From: Fusobacterium sp.
Lineage (GTDB): Bacteria > Fusobacteriota > Fusobacteriia > Fusobacteriales > Fusobacteriaceae
Direction of reading: 5' to 3'
DNA length: 49,530 nucleotides
Assembly (NCBI RefSeq): GCF_030528405.1
Contig: NZ_JAUMYY010000009.1
Location: 1 to 49,530, forward strand
The notes below the pieces were generated by a model that did not search any database, was not told where the DNA came from, and worked only from the letters and a program-made list of their open reading frames with translations. Made by a program: the position numbers and the translations under genes. Positions 42,966 to 49,530 of the stretch are shown one piece after another. Within the stretch, counting starts at the first letter, position 1. Each line of letters starts with the position of its first letter.

Positions 42966-45666
42966 TTTCATCACCCTGTATTTTATCAAGAGGACATAAA
43001 TATTTGTAATTATAGGACTTTTTAAAATCAAATTTATTTTCTTTCAATTTACTTTTTTTAGGTAACTCATAAATAGAAGAGCCTAAAAATTTTTCAATAT
43101 TTTCTTTTATTTGATTTTTTAATCCATTTAAATCTGCTATTTTATTTTTTTCAAGTTCTATATTGTCTTGCTCATCTTCTTTCCAAAAATTATATGAAAA
43201 ACTATAAATAGGAACAGAAATATTTCTATCTCCATAAAACATTACAGCATAAAATTCAAGTTGTCTTTTATCGGCTAGTCCTGTTTTAAAATCTATTATA
43301 TAGTTAGCCTTACTTGTTTCTATAAGTAAATCTGCTCTTCCAGAAAAAAATACTTGAATCCCATTTATTTCACAAAAAGCTAATTCTTTTTTGTCAGTTT
43401 TTTCAACCTCTATTCTTAAAATTTTAGTATCTTTTAGCTCTTCATATAAAAAATTTAAAAAGTTTTCAATATTTTTTTCCAATCTTAAAATTAAAATTTC
43501 TTCCAGATAATTTTTCATAAAACTTTCTATTTTTAATTCTTCTTTTTTTAAATTTTTTCTTAAAGTTTCAGATATATTTTCCTTTTTTATTAAAATATTT
43601 TCAGGCGATAACAACACATCTTTCCAATTCTTTTTAAACAAGTCTTCCATTGTTTTATGTAGAATTATACCCAAAAGTTTAGCTGAAATGCCATTCACCT
43701 CTTCAACTTCAAGTTGTGAGCCAAGTTTACATAATTTCTCTAAAAAGAAAAAAGTTTCTCCATCTAGAAGTGCTGTATAATCATAAGCTCCTATTTTTAA
43801 AATACCATTTTTAAAGTCATTCACATCTTTTTTATATGCCCTAAAATAAGGTTTATCCTTTTTACAAAGGTCATTTTTTTCTTCAAAAAGATTTTGTATA
43901 AAATCTACATTATAACTCTTTTTAAAAGCATTATATCTATTTGCATATTCATAGATAAAAGATGAGAAATCAATATTGTTATCTAAATCCACTATAGAAT
44001 AAATCTCTACATCTGAAAAATTTAGTAAATTTTGAAATGTCCTATACTTTTCAATTAAAATTAAATCTTCATAATTTTTTATACCAAGTTTATTTTTCTG
44101 CTGTTCTGTGAATATTGCATTTATCTTTTTTGATTTAGCTAAATTTTGATTATCTGTATGGATAATGAGATTTTTTTTACTTTGCTGCTGTAAAAAAAAT
44201 TTAGCTGAATATAGATCTTTTAAATTTAACTTACTTTCTTCTTCCATAGAATCTATATTTGTATATAAAGTTATCTTATTGAGATAATTAAAAAATAGAA
44301 TAAAGATATTTTTTCCAATATTTTTTTCAAAAAAGTTAGAAAAATTTTTAAAGTATTCTATGTTTTTATTTGAATTTAAAATACCAAGTATTTCATAAAA
44401 TTTATCATAAATACTTGTATACTTGCCTTCAAAAAAATAGTTTATATCTGCTTCATTTGAAAAGAACTTTTCTTTGAAATATTCACTCAATTCTATTATA
44501 TTGCTTATATTGTCTATTTCTTCTGCATTTTTTAAAATTAATTTTAATTTACTGAAAAGATTCTTATTTTCTTTAAAATAATAATCAAAATAACCTTTTT
44601 CTAATAAGTTATATGAAATATATCTGTAATCATCTTCTAAAATCTTTTCAAAATTTTTATAATCCTCAATATCTAAACCATAAAATTCCATAAAAGCTGT
44701 ATTAAATAAACTATCTTTCAACTTAAAAGTATCAATCATTTTATTTTGCAGATCCATGGTTTCTAATATTTTTATATATGTTTCTAAGATCTTATATAAT
44801 TTCGTATCATTAAAAATATGCCTATTGGATTCAGAAAAAATAGAATAATTATCTGTAGTGTTTAGATTTGCTGAATAGATTTGTATTTCATCTTTACTAT
44901 TTTCTTTTAAATTTTTTTCGATAAGATTATATAAGTCAAAATCGTCCTTATATTCAACCAAACCTAATTTTATATTCCTAATTGGAAGATTCAGATCTTT
45001 CAATTTCAATTTTTTTTCATCATAATCTTCTTTTTTGACTTGTAAGACAATTTCTATTTCTAAGTATTTTGAAATTTCTAAAAGTATTTCAAAAAAATTA
45101 TGAGGGAAATCTAAAACATCGTAAAAAATTATTTTTTTGAATTTTTTTAAGTAAAATAAATTGAGATTTTCCTTAGTATAAAGCCAATCTAATGGTAAAA
45201 AATTATTTTCATTCAAATTTTTATCGAAATCCTCTTTTATTTGATAAAAAATATCTATTTTTTCTTTTTGCCATTTTGATAAATTAAGTTTTTTAAATAT
45301 CTTTCTATCTTTTATATAAGTAAAAAAGTCAAAAAAATCATCAGCAATTTCAATACAGTCATAATATGTTCTTATATTTAAATTATTTTTAACTTCCTTA
45401 GTCAAAGAAGCATAAAAAATTAAAAATCTTTTTATATCCTTCAGTATATATTTATTACTTAAAAAAATTTTTTCTAAAAATTCATCTAGAGATAAAAAAT
45501 TATCAAAAACTCTAATTTTTTTTGAATTAACATAGGAAAACAAAAAATTTTTAGACATTCCATCTTCTGTTATGATTAAATTATTTTCTTTAATATAGTC
45601 ATAAACAGTAGCAATAAGTCTGTTATTTTCATCGTTATAATCTATATATCTAAAATTTATCTTCAT
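42958..45666 (-). CDS. AddB-like exonuclease subunit with PD-(D/E)XK nuclease
   Basis: About 902 residues from the ATG at 45664-45666, which has GAGGT upstream; a longer start at 45705 would run into the MATE gene. The first ~600 residues are divergent, with no recognisable Walker A, as in degenerate AddB helicase domains. The C-terminal part holds the RecB-family nuclease: LGIILHKTMEDLF, GRADLLIE and IIDFKTGLADKRQLEFYAV. The four cysteines that bind iron-sulfur in Bacillus AddB are not visible. It overlaps the AddA-like gene, which supports a complex. The family assignment rests mainly on the nuclease domain and the neighbours. Confidence 0.8.
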   Translation of the reverse strand: MKINFRYIDYNDENNRLIATVYDYIKENNLIITEDGMSKNFLFSYVNSKKIRVFDNFLSLDEFLEKIFLSNKYILKDIKRFLIFYASLTKEVKNNLNIRTYYDCIEIADDFFDFFTYIKDRKIFKKLNLSKWQKEKIDIFYQIKEDFDKNLNENNFLPLDWLYTKENLNLFYLKKFKKIIFYDVLDFPHNFFEILLEISKYLEIEIVLQVKKEDYDEKKLKLKDLNLPIRNIKLGLVEYKDDFDLYNLIEKNLKENSKDEIQIYSANLNTTDNYSIFSESNRHIFNDTKLYKILETYIKILETMDLQNKMIDTFKLKDSLFNTAFMEFYGLDIEDYKNFEKILEDDYRYISYNLLEKGYFDYYFKENKNLFSKLKLILKNAEEIDNISNIIELSEYFKEKFFSNEADINYFFEGKYTSIYDKFYEILGILNSNKNIEYFKNFSNFFEKNIGKNIFILFFNYLNKITLYTNIDSMEEESKLNLKDLYSAKFFLQQQSKKNLIIHTDNQNLAKSKKINAIFTEQQKNKLGIKNYEDLILIEKYRTFQNLLNFSDVEIYSIVDLDNNIDFSSFIYEYANRYNAFKKSYNVDFIQNLFEEKNDLCKKDKPYFRAYKKDVNDFKNGILKIGAYDYTALLDGETFFFLEKLCKLGSQLEVEEVNGISAKLLGIILHKTMEDLFKKNWKDVLLSPENILIKKENISETLRKNLKKEELKIESFMKNYLEEILILRLEKNIENFLNFLYEELKDTKILRIEVEKTDKKELAFCEINGIQVFFSGRADLLIETSKANYIIDFKTGLADKRQLEFYAVMFYGDRNISVPIYSFSYNFWKEDEQDNIELEKNKIADLNGLKNQIKENIEKFLGSSIYELPKKSKLKENKFDFKKSYNYKYLCPLDKIQGDENE

Positions 45667-45683
45667 TTCATTTACCTCTATTT

Positions 45684-47027
45684 TTAAACTTTTATATATT
45701 GCCAACTTCCTTTTTTAAATATATAAAATATAATTATACTTCTAAATGCTAAATCTATTGTCATTACTATCCAAGCACCAATAAGTCCTGTTTTTAATAT
45801 GTTTAGAAAAAAATAAGTTGTAGGTATTCTAACCAAAAATATTCCTAAAAATGTAACTAATAAAACAGATTTTGTTGCTCCTGCTCCTCTTAAAGCTCCA
45901 CTTAAAACCATGGTCACAGCTAAAAATGGTTGACATATAGAAACTATTTTAAGCACTGAGCTTGCAACTATTCTAACATCCACTTCTTTTGTAAATAGAC
46001 TTATTATAAGCTTAGGTGCTATAAAGAATATTAATCCCATAGCAGACATAACAATTAAACCCATAGTCATACAAATATAGCCATTTCTCATTGCTTTCTG
46101 TGGGTTCTCTCTTCCTAATTCTTGTCCCACAAGAGCCGTTGCTGCAAATGAAAAAGCAAATCCCAAACTAAAAGAAAAAGCTTCTGCTGTACTTGCTATT
46201 TTATGGGACGAATAGCTTAAACTCCCCAATGAAATTACCATAATTTCAAATATAAGCATTCCTATTCTCAGTGAAAGTTGCTCAATTGCTGCTGGTATAG
46301 CAACTTTCACTACCCTTTTTATAACTTGTAAATCTATAAAAAGATCTACTTTTCCCAATTTTATCCATTCAGATTTTTTATAAAATACTAAATAAAAAGA
46401 TATTATTGTCAAAGAAGATCTTGCAAGCGTTGTTGCTATTGCTGCTCCTGCAACCCCCATTTTTAAAACAAAAATAAAAAAGTAATTTAAAATTACATTT
46501 ATAAATAAACATATAATATTTCCTATCATAGGAATTTTCGTTCTACTTATTGCTCTAAAAGCACTAAAAAATACTGCATTAAAAGCTATAAAAATAAACC
46601 CAAGTGCATTTATATTATGATATATTATCGCATTTCTTAAATCAAAACTCTCATCTCTTGCTACTAGAGAAATTACCTCTCTTGAAAAAATAGTAAAAAT
46701 AAGAGTTATAAAAATTCCCAAAGGAACAGATATAATTAAACTTTGAATAGTTGCTCTTTTAGCTTCTTCTTTATTTTGTGCACCAAAAGCTCTACTTATA
46801 AGAGCTGCTGCACCAATTCCGACAGACATAATAGCAGGTAAAATAGCATTAAAGGGTGCGCTTCCTATTCCAACAGAGCTTATTGCTGCAGAACCCAAAC
46901 TTCCTACCATCATCATATCAAAAGCTCCTAAAAGAGTTTGAGCTAAAACATCCAATACAGCTGGAATAGAAATTCGTAAAACTTCTTTTATAACTTCTTT
47001 ATCTTTCATATAATCTAAATTAAACAT
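45684..47027 (-). CDS. MATE-family efflux pump (second in the window)
   Basis: A 447-residue, 12-span transporter. Family features: ISIPAVLDVLAQTLLGAFDMMMVGSLG, GIGAAALISRAFGAQN, and in the second half GFAFSFAATALVGQELGREN and SGALRGAGATKS. This pattern (NorM/DinF-like, GAGDT-type loop) differs from the MepA-like pump at 10906. AAGGTG lies before the ATG. It is the first gene of an operon with the AddB-, AddA- and UvrB-like genes. DinF-type MATE pumps elsewhere are SOS-linked, but I see no LexA box here. Confidence 0.9.
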   Translation of the reverse strand: MFNLDYMKDKEVIKEVLRISIPAVLDVLAQTLLGAFDMMMVGSLGSAAISSVGIGSAPFNAILPAIMSVGIGAAALISRAFGAQNKEEAKRATIQSLIISVPLGIFITLIFTIFSREVISLVARDESFDLRNAIIYHNINALGFIFIAFNAVFFSAFRAISRTKIPMIGNIICLFINVILNYFFIFVLKMGVAGAAIATTLARSSLTIISFYLVFYKKSEWIKLGKVDLFIDLQVIKRVVKVAIPAAIEQLSLRIGMLIFEIMVISLGSLSYSSHKIASTAEAFSFSLGFAFSFAATALVGQELGRENPQKAMRNGYICMTMGLIVMSAMGLIFFIAPKLIISLFTKEVDVRIVASSVLKIVSICQPFLAVTMVLSGALRGAGATKSVLLVTFLGIFLVRIPTTYFFLNILKTGLIGAWIVMTIDLAFRSIIIFYIFKKGSWQYIKV

Positions 47028-47110
47028 TTTTTCACCTTGTTTTCTAAGAATAAAGCCTTTCTTAATATTTATTATAGCATTTTTATTAAAATTTTATTTT
47101 AAATAATTTA

Positions 47111-47166
47111 AAAAAGACCATTACATTTTAAAACTTAAAAAATTTTTGCAATGATCTTTTTTTATC
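47111..47166 (-). terminator. Terminator of the ABC-F gene
   Basis: AAAAAGACCATT (about 47111-47122) pairs with AATGATCTTTTT (47150-47161). On the minus strand the single mismatch becomes a G-U pair, and a U-tract follows. It lies right after the ABC-F stop at 47171. Confidence 0.75.
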
Positions 47167-47170
47167 TTAT

Positions 47171-48790
47171 TTAACTATACATTTCATCCAATCTATTTTG
47201 AATTTCTTCATTTTCTAAATATTCATCATAAGTAATAACCTTATCAATAATACCCTTAGGTGTAATTTCAATTATTCTATTTGCAACAGTTTGTATAAAC
47301 TCATGATCATGTGCTCCAAACAAAACTGTTCCATTAAATTTAATAAGAGCTTTATTAAGAGAAGTAATAGATTCCAAATCTAAATGGTCACTAGGATTAT
47401 CAAACATTAAAACATTTGCACCTGAAAGCATAAGTTTAGATAACATACATCTTACCTTTTCTCCTCCTGATAAAACAACAGCTTTTTTAAGAGATTCCTC
47501 TCCACTGAATAACATTCTGCCTAAAAAGCCTCTAATAAAAGCTTCATGATCATCTGGTGAGTAAGGTCTTAACCATTCAATTAAATTTACATTAGGGTCT
47601 TGAAAATACGAAGAATTATCTCTTGGCATATAAGCTTGAGAGGTTGTAACCCCCCAAGTATAAGTCCCTGAATCAGCTTCCATTTCTCCAGATAATATAT
47701 TAAGTAAAGTAGTTTTTACTAAATCATTTTTAGCAAGAAAAACAACCTTATCTCCAGTTTCAATAGTGAAAGAAACATTATCTAAAACCTTTACTCCGTC
47801 AATACTCTTTGTCAAGTTTTCTACTTTTAACATATTATTTCCAGCTTCTCTATCTGGTTTAAATTCAATAAATGGATATTTTCTATTAGATACTTGCATA
47901 TCTTCAAGTTGCAATTTTTCTAGTTGTTTTTTTCTTGAAGTCGCCTGCTTTGACTTTGAAGCATTAGCACTAAATCTGGCTATAAACTCTTGTAATTCCT
48001 GTCTTTTTTGTTCTAATTTTTTATTTTTATTGGAGATCAATTGTATCATCAACTGATTTGATTCATACCAGAAATCATAATTTCCAACATACATTTTTAT
48101 TTTTCCATAATCTATATCTGTTATATGTGTACATACTTTATTTAAAAAATGTCTATCATGCGATACTACAATTACTGTTGAATTTTCTAAGTTCATAATA
48201 AATTCTTCAAGCCAAGAAATTGCTTTTACATCAAGTCCATTTGTAGGCTCATCTAGAAGTAATACATCTGGTTCTCCAAATAGAGCCTGTGCTAGTAAAA
48301 CTTTTACCTTCTCTGGTTCAGTTAGTTCTTTCATAAGTTTATGATGTAGATCTACACCAATTTTTAATCCCATAAGCAAAGTTTCTGCTTCTGTCTCAGC
48401 CTCCCATCCATTCAGTTCTGCAAATTCACCTTCTAGTTCAGCAGCTCTTAAACCATCTTCATCAGTAAATTCTGACTTAGCATAGATAGCATTTTTTTCT
48501 ACCATTATATCCCAAAGTTTTTTATTCCCCATCAAAACCACATTTAATACTTCTTCTTCTTCATATTGAAAATGCTCTTGTTTTAATACAGACATTCTCT
48601 TATTCTTATCAAAAATTACTTCTCCTTCTGTTGGTTCTAGATCGCCTGACAGAATTTTAACAAATGTAGATTTTCCTGCCCCATTTGCTCCTATAACTCC
48701 ATAACAATTTCCTGGAGTAAATTTTATACTAACATCTTCAAATAATTTTCTACCTGAAAATCTCATTCCAAGATTAGCTGTTGCTATCAT
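47171..48790 (-). CDS. ABC-F family ATPase (YbiT/YkpA-like)
   Basis: A 539-residue soluble protein with two ABC domains and a charged linker (about 245-310), and no membrane spans. Domain 1 has a good Walker A (GANGAGKST) and LLLDEPTNGLD, but its signature reads LTEPEKVKVLLAQ. Domain 2 has a good signature (LSGGEKVRC) but a poor Walker A (AKNDLVKTTLL), and its Walker B reads MFDNPSDHLDLES, with Asn in place of the catalytic Glu. From memory the YkpA subgroup often shows such asymmetry. ABC-F proteins act on stalled ribosomes or translation factors. It is monocistronic with its own terminator. Confidence 0.88.
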   Translation of the reverse strand: MIATANLGMRFSGRKLFEDVSIKFTPGNCYGVIGANGAGKSTFVKILSGDLEPTEGEVIFDKNKRMSVLKQEHFQYEEEEVLNVVLMGNKKLWDIMVEKNAIYAKSEFTDEDGLRAAELEGEFAELNGWEAETEAETLLMGLKIGVDLHHKLMKELTEPEKVKVLLAQALFGEPDVLLLDEPTNGLDVKAISWLEEFIMNLENSTVIVVSHDRHFLNKVCTHITDIDYGKIKMYVGNYDFWYESNQLMIQLISNKNKKLEQKRQELQEFIARFSANASKSKQATSRKKQLEKLQLEDMQVSNRKYPFIEFKPDREAGNNMLKVENLTKSIDGVKVLDNVSFTIETGDKVVFLAKNDLVKTTLLNILSGEMEADSGTYTWGVTTSQAYMPRDNSSYFQDPNVNLIEWLRPYSPDDHEAFIRGFLGRMLFSGEESLKKAVVLSGGEKVRCMLSKLMLSGANVLMFDNPSDHLDLESITSLNKALIKFNGTVLFGAHDHEFIQTVANRIIEITPKGIIDKVITYDEYLENEEIQNRLDEMYS

Positions 48791-48892
48791 TTTATTCCTC
48801 CTATTTTATATTTATTCTTAATTTTTCATTAATTATAAATAAGAAAAAATTTCTTTATAAATTTTCATACAAAAAATATTATACCATAGTTA

Positions 48893-48920
48893 ATAAAAAA
48901 CTGCACTTAAAAAAGTGCAG
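48893..48920 (-). terminator. Terminator of lgt
   Basis: A perfect 8-bp stem, CTGCACTT (48901-48908) with AAGTGCAG (48913-48920). On the minus strand a six-U tract follows. Confidence 0.85.
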
Positions 48921-48958
48921 ATAAAGTAATAATTATTTTTAATTTAAAAATTTTTTGA

Positions 48959-49530
48959 TTAAATTTTATTTTTTTCTCCTAATTTTAAAAATAATAAAGC
49001 AACTATTATCATAATAAAACTTACTAAATGAGGAGCTCTAAGTCCCCATATCATTAAATCTTCTGCTCTAAAAAAGCTTACAATAATTCTATTGATGGAG
49101 TATAAAATTATATAAGACCACCAAAGCGCTCCAGTTGCTAAACTTTCCTTTTTTCTAAGTATAAACCAAATTATGCAAAAACCTATAAAATTTAAAAACA
49201 ATTCATAGAGCATAGCTGGGTGCAATGCCAGATTAGGAAATTCTTGACCAGCAGGTGATGACAGAGGAAAAACTATACCCCAGGGAACTAAATCTGAAAA
49301 TTTCCCTTTTTCAAATATATCCAAAGATTCATAGTATGAATACCATTCAAAAAATTTAGGTTTTATACTAAAAATAACAGAAAAAGGTGTGAAAGTTGGA
49401 ACCCCATGTATCTCTCCATTCATTAAATTTCCAAATCTTCCTATAGCCTGTCCTAATATGAAAGGAGCTGCTGCATAATCTCCTAAAATCAAAGGATTAA
49501 TTTTTTTTATTTTTCCATAGATAAGTGTAC
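48959..49530 (-). CDS. lgt: Prolipoprotein diacylglyceryl transferase (5' end outside the window)
   Basis: The open frame continues past 49492 to the window edge, so at least 190 residues are present and the N-terminus is missing. The Lgt signature AIGRFGNLMNGEIHG is present, followed by HPAMLYELFLNFIGF and late membrane spans with SINRIIVSFFRAED. It transfers diacylglycerol from phosphatidylglycerol to the lipobox cysteine of prolipoproteins in the inner membrane. It is essential in most diderms. The lipobox protein at 10594 would be a substrate if expressed. Confidence 0.95.
   Translation of the reverse strand, partial: TLIYGKIKKINPLILGDYAAAPFILGQAIGRFGNLMNGEIHGVPTFTPFSVIFSIKPKFFEWYSYYESLDIFEKGKFSDLVPWGIVFPLSSPAGQEFPNLALHPAMLYELFLNFIGFCIIWFILRKKESLATGALWWSYIILYSINRIIVSFFRAEDLMIWGLRAPHLVSFIMIIVALLFLKLGEKNKI

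Noticed and set aside
1-49530. CRISPR arrays, rRNA genes, phage genes
   Set aside because: No regularly spaced repeats, rRNA segments or phage structural genes were seen.

Overview
The window is a very AT-rich piece of a Gram-negative (diderm) anaerobe, most likely a Fusobacterium or close relative. Evidence for this: a TonB-dependent outer-membrane receptor and a lipobox protein, oxygen-sensitive 2-hydroxyacyl-CoA dehydratase genes with their activator, two ETF pairs, LctP and LrgAB transporters, and long A/T-flanked rho-independent terminators. Most genes lie on the minus strand. I assign no species.

Layout. (1) 1-4689: one long minus-strand gene, an SF1 helicase fused to a Vsr-like nuclease, with its own promoter and terminator. 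(2) 4734-4984: a strong promoter, tRNA-Pro(UGG), tRNA-Gln(UUG) and a terminator. (3) 5041-7770: a plus-strand operon with an SPFH protein carrying zinc ribbons, a membrane protein with a zinc ribbon, and a small secreted protein. (4) 7833-10594: a decayed set of tandem lipoprotein-type genes with VCBS-like and SH3-like segments, broken by a frameshift in an A-run, an in-frame TGA and a missing start. (5) 10699-13164: a MATE efflux pump and MarR regulator, bracketed by 85-bp direct repeats of the 3' end of the btuF-like gene. (6) 13032-16362: a cobalamin riboswitch controlling a BtuB-like receptor and a BtuF-like binding protein.

(7) 16552-30440 is the most striking part. Fourteen minus-strand genes are packed head to tail: VOC protein, dehydratase activator, dehydratase alpha and beta, acyl-CoA dehydrogenase 2, EtfB2, EtfA2, GlcD-type D-lactate dehydrogenase, acyl-CoA dehydrogenase 1, EtfB1, EtfA1, LctP lactate permease, LrgA, LrgB. 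A divergent HTH regulator (30744-32219) and a separately transcribed Pct-like CoA-transferase (32341-33900) sit beside them. Together they can be read as a complete lactate fermentation locus. Lactate enters by LctP. One part is oxidised to pyruvate by GlcD with an ETF. The other part is activated to lactyl-CoA by the CoA-transferase, dehydrated to acryloyl-CoA, and reduced to propionyl-CoA by an acyl-CoA dehydrogenase with an ETF (the acrylate pathway). The substrate is inferred from gene content, not shown by the sequence.

(8) 34172-37730: a heterodimeric ABC exporter. (9) 37833-47027: an operon of a second MATE pump, AddB-like and AddA-like recombination helicase/nuclease subunits, and uvrB. 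(10) 47111-48790: an ABC-F protein. (11) 48893-49530: lgt, cut by the window end.

I saw no CRISPR array, insertion sequence, integrase or rRNA. Several genes have start codons that differ from the longest open frame, because the Shine-Dalgarno sequence lies inside the longer version. These are noted in the entries. Positions of short sites were counted by eye and may be off by one or two bases.
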